A stretch of 64,000 nucleotides of DNA from Stomorhina lunata. Taxonomy: Eukaryota; Arthropoda; Insecta; Diptera; Rhiniidae. Location: assembly GCA_933228675.1 (NCBI GenBank), contig OW121743.1, forward strand, positions 12,030,464 through 12,094,463. The letters are read 5' to 3'. The notes under the pieces were generated by a model, which saw only the letters and a list, made by a program, of their open reading frames with translations, searched no databases and was not told where the DNA came from. Positions 32,223 through 44,040 of this stretch are shown piece by piece; position 1 is the first letter of the stretch, and each line of letters begins with the position of its first letter. The translations under genes and the position numbers were made by a program.

Positions 32223-32709
32223 CAGCTGCCGTAGCAGGGGGATTTCTCGCATGATTACCCCTTGGAGTAGTATATTCTGTAATGTTGTTTCTTTCCATGC
32301 TTAAAACATCGTAAGTGCTTAGTCGATGGATGATGAGTCCAAGGACAAGAGCCACGTAAAGCGAGCCGCTCGATTCGAGACACACACCCGCTTGTAGCCG
32401 CAACTAACATGTTGAACAGACGCTACAGTTTCGTACTTTACCAAGTACAATTATCTTAGAACCTTAGACCAAATATGTCGGAATGGCTCCAAGATAACTC
32501 CCTCTCACATTAGTCCTGACCTAGAATCCCACTCGGGTTGTTTACCGCATCTTCAACTAGGTTGCTCAGGCTTACAGGATTTACCACGAGGAGGTGCGAG
32601 TAGGAATTGAATACAATTATTAACTGTTATCAGGAAACCCAGGCAACAAATGCCTCCCATTTGCAGCCCAATATTCTATTACTAATTCCTAAATTTTATT
32701 TTAAATTAA

Positions 32710-33475
32710 AACAAGTAAGAAAGCGCTATAGTCGGTCAAGCCGACCATACAATACCCTTCACCACTAAGGTCAAAGGTGTTATTTTTCCTGTATAAAGAC
32801 AAATATTTGCTAAATTTTGCCATCATACAAACATTTTCTCAAAACTTATAGATTTAAGCTGATTCCGTCATTTGGACTTATATGAGAGCTGGGGTCAAAT
32901 GTGGACCGATGTTACAAAAATTATGTATGCAAAAAATAAACTCAAAATTTTCATTACCTTTAGATTTACGAGCGTTTTAGTCATTTTTTGTCTCATTTAG
33001 TGCGTTTTTGAAGAAGAGTTTGTATGGGAGCTATGGTCAAATGTGGACCGATTTCAACGAAATTTGGTACAGTGATTTAGGTTTACATAAGCAGTATTTG
33101 TTTTAAATTAAAAATTTAAAAAATATTGATTTTTGTGGCCAATATAGCAATTCCGGGAAGTGGGACCTATGGGAGGTACCATAAATAATGGACCGATTTT
33201 GACCAATTTCAATAGCCATGGTCCCATTATCAAAAAAATTATCTGTGCAAAATTTCATCAAATTATCTTTAGAATTGCGACCTGTAGTTTGATTACAAGG
33301 TTTACATGGGGGTCCAGCCAGCCAGGCGGACGGACGGACATCGCTAAATCGACTCAGAAAGTGATTCTAAGTCTATTGGTATACTAAAAGGTGGGTCTAA
33401 GACAAATATTTCTATGCGTTACAAACATCAGCACAAACTTATAATACCCTTTCCACCTATGGTGGTAAAGGGTAT
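32710..33475 (+). mobile_element. DINE-1/mini-me-like element B (766 bp)
   Basis: A close copy of 10535-11317, with start AACAAGTAAGAAAGCGCTAT and end GGTAAAGGGTAT. It contains GGCGGACGGACGGAC at about 33327 and the same GGACCGATTT blocks. Small indels distinguish it from copy A. Confidence 0.82.
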
Positions 33476-33479
33476 AAAA

Positions 33480-35035
33480 AAAACTGAATTTGTCAAAAAA
33501 ATAGTGTTTTTTAAAAAAAATTACTTTCTAAGCCCAAATTCTAACAATCTTTATGTTCTAAATATTCAGAAACTAAAGCATTTTCCATGAATTTTTTAAG
33601 TTTAAAAAGCCTAAGATTGATATTATCTTAAAATTATACTAAAAACAATATTTATGACTCATTAATTCCTTAAAATACCTATGCCCAGCAAAATTTTCTA
33701 ACAAAAGAATATTTCTATTTTGAACATTTTACAACTATTGAAAGTCTCAAATTTCATACAAAACTATTCCTAAAACTACAAGTAAATGGTAAAAGAACAA
33801 TAACTGAAAGCAGAAAAAATGAAAAACAAAAAAACATTTCTTTACAAATCTTTATCGCAGACAAAACTCACACACATAACCTACAATACTATAGCTATAG
33901 GGTCGTGTGAATGTTTGAAATAAACGAATTCTTTAAACACAAAATGGCGTCTCACACAAATTATGTTATTAAATGCTAAAACATTAACAATCTTCAAATT
34001 GTAACACATACAAAATAGTACGATACTTAACAGAGAGCAGAGGAAAAACTTGAAAATTTTGCCAAGATACTCGTAGACTCCAGTTGTTTGATGTTTTAAG
34101 AAATGGTTGTAGCTAAGAAAAATAAATGTTCAAGAATGATCACGATGATTTCTTATTGTTATGTTTAAAGGTCGCCAGCAGAGCTGTTAAATTGTCTGTT
34201 TTTTTTTGTATAAAAAATTTGCTCAACATTTATACTTAAGCTCTTATTTTGTTATTTTCTTTAAATCTTTACTCTTAAAAACAAAAATTTGTTTAAAATT
34301 CTCTTTAATGTTAAAAAAATTCTTGGTTTTCTAAGAGAATGTTAGTAAGACAAATGCACAAAAACAAAATGTTAACTGTTTACAGGCAAAGAAATGTAAT
34401 GCCAATAACATCATAGTATTCACTCTTATATAGAAGAGTTTTCATGTTCCCTCTGCTTCTCTGATACGCTTCTATCTAATACGAACACGTGTGTAATGCC
34501 GGAATAACGATTAGTAATTTTTGCTACTCTATTCTTTGTTCTCATTTTATTTTCTTCGTTTTACGACCGAAACACAATTGAAGTGAAAACAACTGTAGCA
34601 AAAGCAGACATTCAATTTTAGTTGTTGTTTTTATTATTGTAGTTGTTGGTATTTTCTGTTTTAACATTTGCCCTGTCGTCGTTTCTCTTTTAATTTTTCG
34701 CTACTTTTTTTTTCTGTTCTTAATGTGTTCTTGTCGATATTTATCTCAAAAATATTGCTTTTGTAATCATTTTTTTCTTTATGATTTGTTTATTACACGA
34801 TTGCATTTAATTTGAACAAAAATAATGCTCTCAAGGTGATGCTTTTACTTAAGGATATCTAGTATTTTTATGGATTTAACTTTCGGATACTTTTCCTACT
34901 TGTTGAAGTGCTTATTTAGATTATTTTACAGTAATTGATTTATTATGAATACATAAAACACATACATACATACATACATACTTCATACTATGTATTTAAA
35001 ATACATGTAGAATTCTAGGGTAATTTTCTAAATTA
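33480..35035. other. AT-rich stretch without recognised genes
   Basis: No supported coding region on either strand and no repeats shared with the rest of the window. A short (CATA)n run lies at about 34963-34981. This is the largest transposon-free interval here and is the best candidate for unique host non-coding sequence. Confidence 0.5.
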
Positions 35036-35039
35036 GTTT

Positions 35040-35475
35040 TGACGATTTACTTACTTAAATGGCCTATAGTAACAACCAGTTTAGGTCAAAGGCCGAGCAT
35101 ATTTTCTCCAATTTCTTATGTTTTGAAAGATTTTCTTCTACTTGGTCTTTCCATCAAAGTTTTAGGCGCCCTCTTCTACGAGTTCGCTCAGGATCATTAT
35201 CAAACACTTTTCTTGCCGGTGTATTTGCATCCATTCGCACAACATGTCCTAGCCAGCGCAGACGCTGTTGCTTAATGCGTTTTACTATGTCTATGTCAGC
35301 GTATAACTCATACAGCTCATGATTCGTTCGATGTCGATACTCATTATTGACGCAGACTGGTCCAAATATTCCAAATATTTTTCGTTGGATTTTCCTCTCA
35401 AACACTCCAAGGATAGCTTCATCTGCCTGTGCAAGTACCCATGATTCTGCACCATACAGTAACACGCGTAGTATC
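35040..35475 (-). pseudogene. LINE reverse transcriptase C-terminus and 3' end
   Basis: On the minus strand the frame 35475-35154 reads LLYGAESWVLAQADEAILGV, then FERKIQRKIFG, then NHELYELYADIDIVKRIKQQ, then RLRWLGHVVRM. This is the LYG-E-W...RRLRWAGHV tail that follows the RT in many arthropod non-LTR retrotransposons. The 3' end at about 35040 is shared with 12015-12215, and the tail with 5110-7245. It differs from the RWIGHTLRK tail of the LINE at 28.7 kb, so there are at least two LINE families. A mariner fragment begins immediately at its right. Confidence 0.85.
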
Positions 35476-35481
35476 GGGTGG

Positions 35482-35645
35482 TTAAATTTCAAGGGCCGAT
35501 GTTGATTTTGAATAAAACACAAACTATTTAGGAAATTATTGTAATTTTATTTTATTATGATATATTGGTATTATTCAATTATGTATGGAACAAAATATCG
35601 GCCAAATGGGCGTCGCGACCACGGCGGCGCCCATCTGCACCACGG
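35482..35645. mobile_element. DD41D mariner, family 2, truncated end fragment
   Basis: Starts TCGGGTGGTTAAATTTCAAG at a TA and runs for about 165 bp through the terminal sequence and the last transposase codons (ATGTATGGAACAAAATATCG). It breaks off at GGCGGCGCCCATCTGCACCA and is followed at once by a second copy of the same end. It preserves the uninterrupted AATTTTATTTTATT site into which element D inserted in its neighbour. Confidence 0.85.
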
Positions 35646-35724
35646 GTAGTATCGGGTGGTTAAATTTCAAGGGCCGATGTTGATTTTGAATAAATCACAA
35701 ACTATTTAGGAAATTATTGTAATT

Positions 35725-38700
35725 ATACCCTTCACCAATAGGTGAAAGAGTATTATAAGTTTGTGATTCCGTTTGTAATTTTTTTATTAGTGATCGTAGA
35801 CCCCATAAAAATTATACCGATCGACTCAGAATCGGGAGGAGAATCGATTAAGCTATGTCCGTCTGTCTGTCTGCCTGTCCGTCCGTCTGTCTGTCTGTCT
35901 GTTGAAATCAAGTTTCTGAAGCCCCTGAAGGATGGACTTACATAAATTATATATCAGATTTTAGGAAATTCTCCCGCAATGAACGCTATTAAATTTCATT
36001 AAAATCGGCTTATAAACACCGAAAATATCGAAAAAAATACCAAAAATTAGACGAAAATTTGAAAATTTTTGATTGAAACACACTTTTAAATAACAAGAGA
36101 AAAAAGATACTCCTGGTGTACATGTGATAATATGTTATATATCAGATTGTAGGAAATATTTTCCCAAAGCACTCTGTAAAATTTCATCAAAATCGGTCCA
36201 TAAACAACTGAGATATCGCCAAAACACTGAATTTGATGTATCGCAAATTGCCCAAAGTACACATTAGAGAATGTTTGTTGAAAAAATTAATGTGGGGTTT
36301 ATATAACTCAAGCGGCTGACGATTGAGCGAAATTTACATGTATTTTGCTTTTGTTACAATAACAAAACACATGAAAATTTCACTCAATCGTCAGCCGCTT
36401 GAGTTATATAAACCCAACATAAATGCAGAAATAGGAAAAACTATCCTCCTTTAGTACGGACCTACATAAATTTTATATCAGATTTTAGGAAATTCCCCCA
36501 CCAAGCACGTTATTAAATTTTATCAAAAGCGGTCTATAAACAATTGAGATATCGCCATAACACTACATTTGATGTACAGCAAATTGCCCAAAGTACGTGT
36601 CTAAGAAATTTTGTTTACATTTTGTAAGTATTGTTTCAGCGATATCTCAGGTGTTTATGGACCGATTGTGATGAAATTTGACATCGTTCTTTATGGGAGG
36701 ATTTTCTAAAATCTGATATATATACTCCACAAATCTGATTATGAATACCATTCAAATTGTACCGATCGACTCAGAATCGGCACAAGAATCGATTTCGCGA
36801 CCTCCGTCCGTCTGTCTGTTTGTTTGCCCGTCCGTCCGTCTGTTTGTTTGTCCGTCCGTCTACCTGTCCGTCCGTCTACTTGTCTGTCCTTTTTTCTGTT
36901 GTAGTCAAGTTTTTGGAGCTCCTGTTTTGTCGATATCTCAGATGTTTATTTTGATGAAGTTTAATAGCGTCCTTCTAAATCCTGATGCATTCTGTAATTT
37001 GTGGTAGATATAATTTAGCGTTTAAGCGATGGTGTTTTGATCGACAATGTTGAAATTCAGGGTTGGGACAATTCAGGAGCTCCACAAATCTGGTTTTAGC
37101 AGACAGACACACTGCATTTATCTTAATTTTGTGTCTGACTTTTGAACATTATGATAACATTTGAGAATGTATTATATATCAAATTATAGGTAATCTTCCT
37201 AGGAAGTACAAAAATGCAGCTAATTACATGATATCCGTTCAAAACCTACATATGTATGTAAGTATCTCACATATCAACAAAAATTTAAATTTTTTAATTG
37301 CAATTGGGAGAAATCCGTTCACGTTTGACAATTGATCCCGTATAACTTCGCCTAAGGCAATCTCTTAGTAGCTAATAAATGACAAATTATAATAGATACG
37401 AGGATGACATTTAGTATAAAGACGTTGTACAATATTGATATTCAGGACAATAGCGCCTAAAATAAACTTTCTAGAGGGACAACATTTGACAAAAGTATTT
37501 CTGATCTCTTGAAAAGTTCGATATTGAAAATGGGCGAACTCTATTCACATTTAGTGAAATCTCCCATATAAACCCGACCGGGAATCGATTTAATGCTGAT
37601 AAATTAAATCACATTAAAATTGCAGAAAGAACTAGAGCAAAACTTTCCAAACATCCATCGGACAGATCGAAAGAACTATACATCCCTGAATAGCTCAGTT
37701 TGTTGAATATGTGGATGTCACCTATATGGATTGGAACACCTTTTAATAATCCCTGAGTCTAGCAAAATACTCAGTATATTTTGTGACTCGGAACAGAAAA
37801 CAAACAAAATCCAATGTATGAAATGAAAAGACAACGAATTTGGATATTAGATTAAGTTTATTTCTGTAGGAACAAATGGATCTTACCAACACGTCTTGTT
37901 CTGGATAGGAATCGATCAAGAAGAACGATTAGTTGGCGGAAATATCTATCTGAGCCTTATTTCTAGTTTGACATTTAATTTAGGCTTTAATATTTAGAAA
38001 GAGATAGATAGTATGCTGCAAAGTAACTCATTCAGCAAGTACATTTATTGCCACTATGCACTATTTGGGGGAAATGGGGACAATAAATGGCAATATTTGT
38101 AATTTCAGGAATTTGGCGTAAACAATCCCAAATATTATTGATGAAGTGTTCATTTTAATTAATTAACTAACTTCAAATTAATAAGTAAACTTTTCCGACA
38201 AAGCTGATAACCATCCATTCAAAAGCTATATATTTCACGTATGTATCTAAAACTAAGAGTGTATACCCTATAATTTTAAGGCTTGTATACATTGACAATC
38301 ATTGTTAAAGCTTTGACCTAAATCAGTCCGCTAACTTCAGAGTTTTACGTAACTAATCAAGAACTTTTACTAGTTGGATAATTCGTACGAATTAAAGTGC
38401 ACAACCCTCACTGGGCACAGCGTTTTTGGGTTGCATGTCAGAATACTTAAACTTCATTAAATCGATGTGCTATTGGAAATCTAAGGGCATTTACATTTTG
38501 AAGCATCTTTTCTGCATGGTTTATCTGGTCTATCGAACTTTATTAAATGTTCGTAAAATATGTGTCTATTTTATTTCGAAGCTACTGGCTGGCTTAAATA
38601 TGCATTCTCTGCTTGTAGTCTAGTAATCATTATCTTTCACAAAGGGACCACTTTAGAACCCAAGTGAAGCTTCCCTAGACATCAGCCACCTGCCCAACCT

Positions 38701-38899
38701 AACCTTTGGGTGCATAACTATTCTAGATGATGACGCCACCGAAAAGGTTTTCGTTTTCCGACTCTTAATTTTAAAGGCTCTTTGCATATAATACTAGTAT
38801 AACCAAATATTGCTACGAATTACATTAAGTACTTTTGGAACACCATTGGTGAAGGGTATCCAAGATTCGGCAAAGCCGAATATACCACTCTTACTTGTT
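35725..38899 (+). mobile_element. DINE-1/Helentron-like element D (3.2 kb with MITE)
   Basis: Starts ATACCCTTCACCAATAGG and ends in the hairpin ATTCGGCAAAGCCGAAT followed by ATACCACTCTTACTTGTT. It is the inverted, near-identical twin of 18136-21153. The target can be read directly. The neighbouring truncated mariner has GTAATTTTATTTT uninterrupted; here it is GTAATT, then the element, then TTATTTT. So it entered between two Ts with no target duplication. That is the rule described for DINE-1/Helentron elements. It carries GTCY tracts at about 35858-35900 and 36803-36890. Confidence 0.88.
36291..36419. mobile_element. 129-bp hairpin MITE, copy 2
   Basis: Palindromic element TGTGGGGTTTATATAACTCA to its complement, within element D, flanked by TAA (36288-36290, 36420-36422). 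The twin element C has the empty site at about 20589 (CTGCATTTAATTTTTTC), confirming a 3-bp TAA duplication. Same length and inner sequence as 27260-27388. Confidence 0.93.
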
Positions 38900-38931
38900 T
38901 TATTTTATTATGATATATTGGTATTACTCAA

Positions 38932-40005
38932 TTATGTATGGAACAAAATATCGGCCAAATGGGCGCCGCGACCACGGCGGCACACCTCCATCCGATGGTC
39001 CAAATTTTCGATGACCCTGAGGCATAATGGAGGTATTCTATGTCGTTAATGTGCCGAATTATCTCATCCTTTAGCTCTTGAATTGTTGCTGGATTATCGA
39101 CGTACATCTTTTCTTTCAAATAACCCCAAAGAAAAAAGTCCAACGGTGTCAAATCACATGATCTTGGCGGCCAATTGACATCGTCATAACGTGAGATAAC
39201 ACGGCCATTGAATTTGTTGCGCAAAAGAGCCATTGTTTCGTTAGCTGTGTGGCATCATCCACATCTATATCTTCCAATTCCATATCTTCCAATTCGGGCC
39301 ATAAAAAGTTCGTTATCATCTCACGATAGCGAACACCATTCACAGTAACTGCCTGACCGGCCTCATTTTGGAAAAAATACGGCCCGATGATGCCGCCAGC
39401 CCATAAACCGCACCAAACAGTCACTCTTTGTGGGTGCATTGGTTTTTCGACAATCACTCTTGGATTCTCATTCGCCCAAATGCGGAAATTCTATTTATGA
39501 CGAATCCGCTGAGGTGAAAATGTGCCTTATCACTGAAGATGATTTTCTTCGAAAATTGATCATCCACTGTTGCCATTTCTTGCCACCATTCTGCCCATTT
39601 ACGACTTTTGGAATGGTCAAGAGGCTTTAGTTCTTGAGCCAATTGCACCTTGTAAGCGTGTAAATGCAAGTCTTTATGCATAAAGTTCATCAACGACGAG
39701 CGTGAGAGGTGCAATTGTTGGGCACGACGACGAGTTGAGGTGGACGGCTCTTCAGCCACACTATCGCGAACAGCAGCAATATTTTCTGCAGTACGAGCTG
39801 TACGAGCATGCACTGGTGTTCTCACATCTTCTACAGACCCGGTAGGCTGGAATTTTTCCACGATTTTTGCGATTGTACGCACATTTGGACTATCAAATTA
39901 ACCAAAAAAATCACGAAGTGCACGATATGCATTTTGATTTGAACTCCCATTTTCATAATAAGTCTGGATAACTTTAAAACGTTCTTGGATTGTGTATCTC
40001 TCCAT
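38932..40005 (-). pseudogene. DD41D mariner transposase, family 2, broken
   Basis: Start at the ATG of MERYTIQ (40003-40005). The frame 39882-39454 carries the second DNA-binding region and LHAYKVQLAQELKPLDHSK, then FSDKAHFHLSG, where Lys replaces the Glu after the first catalytic Asp. The next frame (39457-39149) gives MHPQRVTVWCGLWAGGIIGP. The second Asp motif is destroyed: a small duplication of CATATCTTCCAATTC and a deletion convert WFQQDG to a frameshifted DDATQL. The last frame (39233-38928) keeps WPPRSCDLTPLDFFLWGYLK with the third Asp. At least three frame breaks. Plus-strand relative at 59312. Confidence 0.9.
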
Positions 40006-40124
40006 GGTTCAAATTGAATAAGTCTGAAATAGAGAAATGTCAAATAAAATTCGGAAAAAAAACTGGCGTTTAGGTGTGGTTCACATTCAACATCGGCCCT
40101 TACAATTTAACCACGATTTACAAT

Positions 40125-40299
40125 TTATATCGATACACTCTCTAGCAGCTTCACAAACTTGATTTCAACAAACAGACAGACGGACATTGCTTAATCGATT
40201 CTGCTGCCGATTCTGAGTCGATGCGACAAATAATAATAAAAAAAATTACAAACTGAATGACAAACTTATAATACCCTGTCACCTATTGGTGAAGGGTAT
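40125..40299 (-). mobile_element. DINE-1-like terminal fragment
   Basis: Matches the last 170 bases of element C: ACAGACAGACGGACATTGCT, CCGATTCTGAGTCGAT, then CACCTATTGGTGAAGGGTAT. Only one terminus survives. Abuts the family 2 mariner. Confidence 0.8.
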
Positions 40300-40894
40300 A
40301 AAAAATTAAAGTTTGTTTCCTTCAATCAATGCAAAGATATTGTAATTAGAAGTTTTTTCACGTGTCTGCCCGACTTTAGATGTGAGCGACTGTATGTACA
40401 TTTGCCCATCAGATTGGCATCTTTTTTAAGGATTTCCGTTGCAAAATGCAACCAAATCTTAATACGGGTTGTCCGCCAGGAAGATTCATTAAATTTCTTT
40501 GAATTGAAATTGTTTAGTTTTAAAATCTTCTAACATTTTTAAGCTATAGTTTTCAATTTCTTTGCATAACTTTGCTATTTCTTTTAGAAATTTGAAATCA
40601 ATCAATTATTGTCTTCCCACTTAAAAACAATTTAACATTTATTTCTAAAACTATCAAAATCTAAAGCTTTAAATCCAATTCAAGATCTGGAATACCTAAA
40701 CATACCATAAATTTACATTTTTGTGTCGAATTTTCCTAAGAAGAATAGAAACAATAATCTTAAACATTAAAGTGTACACAATTCCAAAGCATAGTTTTAG
40801 GCGTTAATTTAAAACATACATATTTTGTAAGATGTTAACACACACAAATGCCTTTTTATCGATAAAATTTTTATATTTAATGTTTTTAACTTTG
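40300..40894. other. AT-rich flank of the satellite, nothing recognised
   Basis: No supported gene or repeat. It leads directly into the duplicated satellite block that begins at 40895. Confidence 0.5.
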
Positions 40895-40944
40895 AACTTT
40901 ATAAAAGTCTAACCCTTTCAATGGACATTTTTTTTTAAATTTTT

Positions 40945-43836
40945 AAAAAATTTCCTATAAAAAGTAAATTTTTGAAAAATTTGCTATAAAAAGTAAATTT
41001 TTGAAAAAATTTGCTATAAAAAGTAAATTTTTGAAAAATTTCCTATAAAAAGTAAATTTTTGAAAAATTTCCTATAAAAAGTAAATTTTTGAAAAATTTC
41101 CTATAAAAAGCAAATTTTTGAAAAATTTCCTATAAAAAGCAAATTTTTTAAAAATTTCCTATAAAAAGTAAATTTTTGAAAAAATTCCTATAAAAAGTAA
41201 ATTTTTGAAAAAATTCCTATAAAAAGTAAATTTTTGAAAAATTTTCCATAAAAAGAAAATTTTTAAAAAATTTCCTATAAAAAGTAAATTTTTGAAAAAT
41301 TTCCTATGAAAAGTAAATTTTTGAAAAATTTCCCATAAAAAGTAAATTTTTAAAAAATTTGCTATAAAAAGCAAATTTTTTAAAAATTTCCTATAAAAAG
41401 TAAATTTTTGAAAAATTTCATATAAAAAGTAAATTTTTGAAAGATTTCCTATTAAAAGTAAATTTTTGAAAGATTTCCTATAAAAAGAAAATTTTTGAAA
41501 AATTTCCTATAAAAAGTAAATTTTTGAAAAATTTCCTATAAAAAGTAAATTTTTGAAAAATTTGCTATAAAAAGTAAATTTTTGAAAAATTTCCTATAAA
41601 AGTAAATTTTTGAAAAATTTCCTATAAAAAGTATATTTTTGAAAAATTTCCTATAAAAAGTAAATTTTTGAAAAATTTCCTATAAAAAGTAAATTTTTGA
41701 AAAATTTCCTATAAAAAGTAAATTTTTGAAAAATTTCCTATAAGAAGTAAATTTTTAAAAAATTTCCTATAAAAAGTAAATTTTTGAAAAAATTCCTATA
41801 AAAAGTAAATTTTTGAAAAATTTCCTAAAAAAAGTAAATTTTTGAAAAATTTCCCATAAAAAGTAAATTTTTAAAAAAATTTCCTATAAAAAGTTAATTT
41901 TTGAAAAATTTGCTATAAAAAGTAAATTTTTGAAAAAATTGCTAGAAAAAGTAAATTTTTGAAAGATTTCCTATAAAAAGAAAATTTTTGAAAAATTTGC
42001 TATAAAAAGTAAATTTTTGAAAAATTTCCTATAAAAAGTAAATTTTTGAAAAATTTCCTATAAAAAGTAAATTTTTGAAAAATTTCCTATCAAAAGTAAA
42101 TTTTTGAAAAATTTCCTATAAAAAGTAAATTTTTCAAAAATTTCCTATAAAAAGTAAATTTTTCAAAAATTTCCTATAAAAAGTAAATTTTTCAAAAATT
42201 TCCTATAAAAAGTAAATTTTTGAAAAATTTCCTATAAAAAGTAAATTTTTGAAAAATTTCCTAAAAAAAGTAAATTTTAGAAAAATTTCCTAAAAAAAGT
42301 AAATTTTAGAAAAATTTCCTATAAAAAGTAAATTTTTGAAAAATTTCCTATAAAAAGCAAATTTTTTAAAAATTTCCTATAAAAAGTAAATTTTTGAAAA
42401 ATTTCCTATAAAAAGTAAATTTTTCAAAAATTTCCTATAAAAAGTAAATTTTTCAAAAATTTCCTATAAAAAGTAAATTTTTGAAAAATTTCCTATAAAA
42501 AGTAAATTTTTGAAAAATTTCCTAAAAAAAGTAAATTTTAGAAAAATTTCCTAAAAAAAGTAAATTTTAGAAAAATTTCCTATAAAAAGTAAATTTTTGA
42601 AAAATTTCCTATAAAAAGCAAATTTTTTAAAAATTTCCTATAAAAAGTAAATTTTTGAAAAATTTCCTATAAAAAGTAAATTTTTGAAAAATTTCCTATA
42701 AAAAGTAAATTTTTGAAAAATTTCCTATAAAAAGTAAATTTTTGAAAAATTTCCTATAAAAAGTAAATTTTTGAAAAATTTCCTATAAAAAGTAAATTTT
42801 TGAAAAATTTCCTATAAAAAGTAAATTTGAAAAATTTCCTATAAAAAGTAAATTTTTGAAAAAATTCCTATTAAAAGTAATTTCTTAAAAAATTTCCTAA
42901 AAAAAAGTAAATTTTTGAAAAATTTCCTATAAAAAGTAAATTTTTGAAAAATTTCCTATAAAAAGTAAATTTTTGAAAAATTTCCTATAAAAAGTAAATT
43001 TTTGAAAAATTTCCTATAAAAAGTAAAATTTTGAAAAATTTCCTATAAAAAGTAAATTTTTGAAAAATTTCCTATAAAAAGTAAATTTTTGAAAAATTTC
43101 CTATAAAAAGTAAATTTTTGAAAAATTTCCTATAAAAAGTAAATTTTTGAAAAATTTCCTATAAAAAGCAAATTTTTTAAAAATTTCCTATAAAAAGCAA
43201 ATTTTTTAAAAATTTCCTATAAAAAGTAAATTTTTAAAAAAATTCCTATAAAAAGTAAATTTTTGAAAAATTTTCTATAAAAAGAAAATTTTTAAAAAAT
43301 TTCCTATAAAAAGTAAATTTTTGAAAAATTTCCCATAAAAAGTAAATTTTTAAAAAAATTTCCTATAAAAAGTTAATTTTTGAAAAATTTGCTATAAAAA
43401 GTAAATTTTTGAAAAAATTGCTAGAAAAAGTAAATTTTTGAAAAATTTGCTATAAAAAGTAAATTTTTGAAAAATTTGCTATAAAAAGTAAATTTTTGAA
43501 AAATTTGCTATAAAAAGTAAATTTTTGAAAAATTTCCTATAAAAGTAAATTTTTGAAAAATTTCCTATAAAAAGTATATTTTTGAAAAATTTCCTATAAA
43601 AAGTAAATTTTTGAAAAAATTCCTATAAAAAGTAAATTTTTGAAAAATTTCCTATAAAAAGTAAATTGTTGAAAAATTTCCTATAAGAAGTAAATTTTTA
43701 AAAAATTTCCTATAAAAGGGAAATTTTTGGAAAAATTCCTATAAAAAGTAAATATTTGAAAAATTTCCTATAAAAGGAAATTTTTAAAAAATTTCCTATA
43801 AAAGTAATTTTTTTAAAAAATTTCCTATAAAAAGTT
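40945..43836. repeat. 29-bp satellite array 1 (about 100 units)
   Basis: The unit is CCTATAAAAAGTAAATTTTT plus GAAAAATTT (29 bp), with CCTATAA/GCTATAA and TTTTTG/TTTTTA/TTTTTC variants. Local higher-order structure is visible: a nine-unit block marked by GTAAATTTTAGAAAA at 42270 recurs at 42531, an offset of 261 bp (9 x 29). Since 29 is not a multiple of 3, the frames read through it are artefacts. Confidence 0.97.
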
Positions 43837-44040
43837 TGTTGCCTAAAAAATTATTTTCTTCTCAACTTAATTTTAGGAGAAAATGTGATTCCTTATTCAA
43901 GTGGCAGGCACTGTAATAATGTTGTTGCCTAATATTAAAAATTGTATATTTAATGTTGACATTCCCTATGTACGTATGAGTAATATTTAATACAATTCAA
44001 CTGTGTTTTTGCATCAACAATAATATTTGGTACAATCCCT
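43837..44040. repeat. Spacer between the two satellites, copy 1
   Basis: About 200 bp of single-type sequence (GTTGCCTAAAAAATTATTTT ... GGTACAATCCCT). It is nearly identical to 55911-56116, where it again joins the 29-bp array to the 11-bp array. Confidence 0.9.

Larger units (their letters stand above)
28715..32640 (-). mobile_element. Non-LTR retrotransposon (RTE-like), rearranged near-full-length copy
   Basis: Read on the minus strand the order is 5' UTR (32640 to about 32230), endonuclease (32222 to 31344), linker, a second partial endonuclease (31022 to 30155), RT (30159 to 29514), then a C-terminal region with a 207-bp duplication and a 3' end at about 28715. The 3' end CCCAGTGGAGTATAGGG (inverted) matches the LINE pieces at 58.7 kb and 63.8 kb. 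The C-terminal motif RWIGHT...GAPARTWRRS places it among elements annotated as endonuclease-reverse transcriptases, probably RTE-like. The clade is an inference. Frameshifts throughout. Confidence 0.82.
35655..40110 (-). mobile_element. DD41D mariner, family 2, copy 1, split by element D
   Basis: Left end TCGGGTGGTTAAATTTCAAG (35655-35724), then 3.2 kb of DINE-1-like element, then the rest of the mariner to about 40110, ending GGCCCTTACAATTTAACCACGA. Inverted repeats match over about 30 bp (GGTTAAATT, AAGGGCCGATGTTGA). Without the insert it is about 1.28 kb. The right TA is not clean. Confidence 0.87.

Noticed and set aside
33480..35035. Possible host gene in the transposon-poor stretch
   Set aside because: I found no frame with coding character, no splice-compatible series and no known domain.
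36741..37007. Pro/Ser/Val/Cys-rich frames at 36.7-37.0, 20.0-20.3 and 35.7-35.9 kb
   Set aside because: They are read-through of the GTCY tetranucleotide tracts in DINE-1-like elements.
41159..41374. Open frame through the 29-bp array giving a Phe/Leu/Lys repeat protein
   Set aside because: The 29-bp unit shifts frame every repeat and the array has no start context or conservation; the frame is a by-product of AT-rich tandem DNA.
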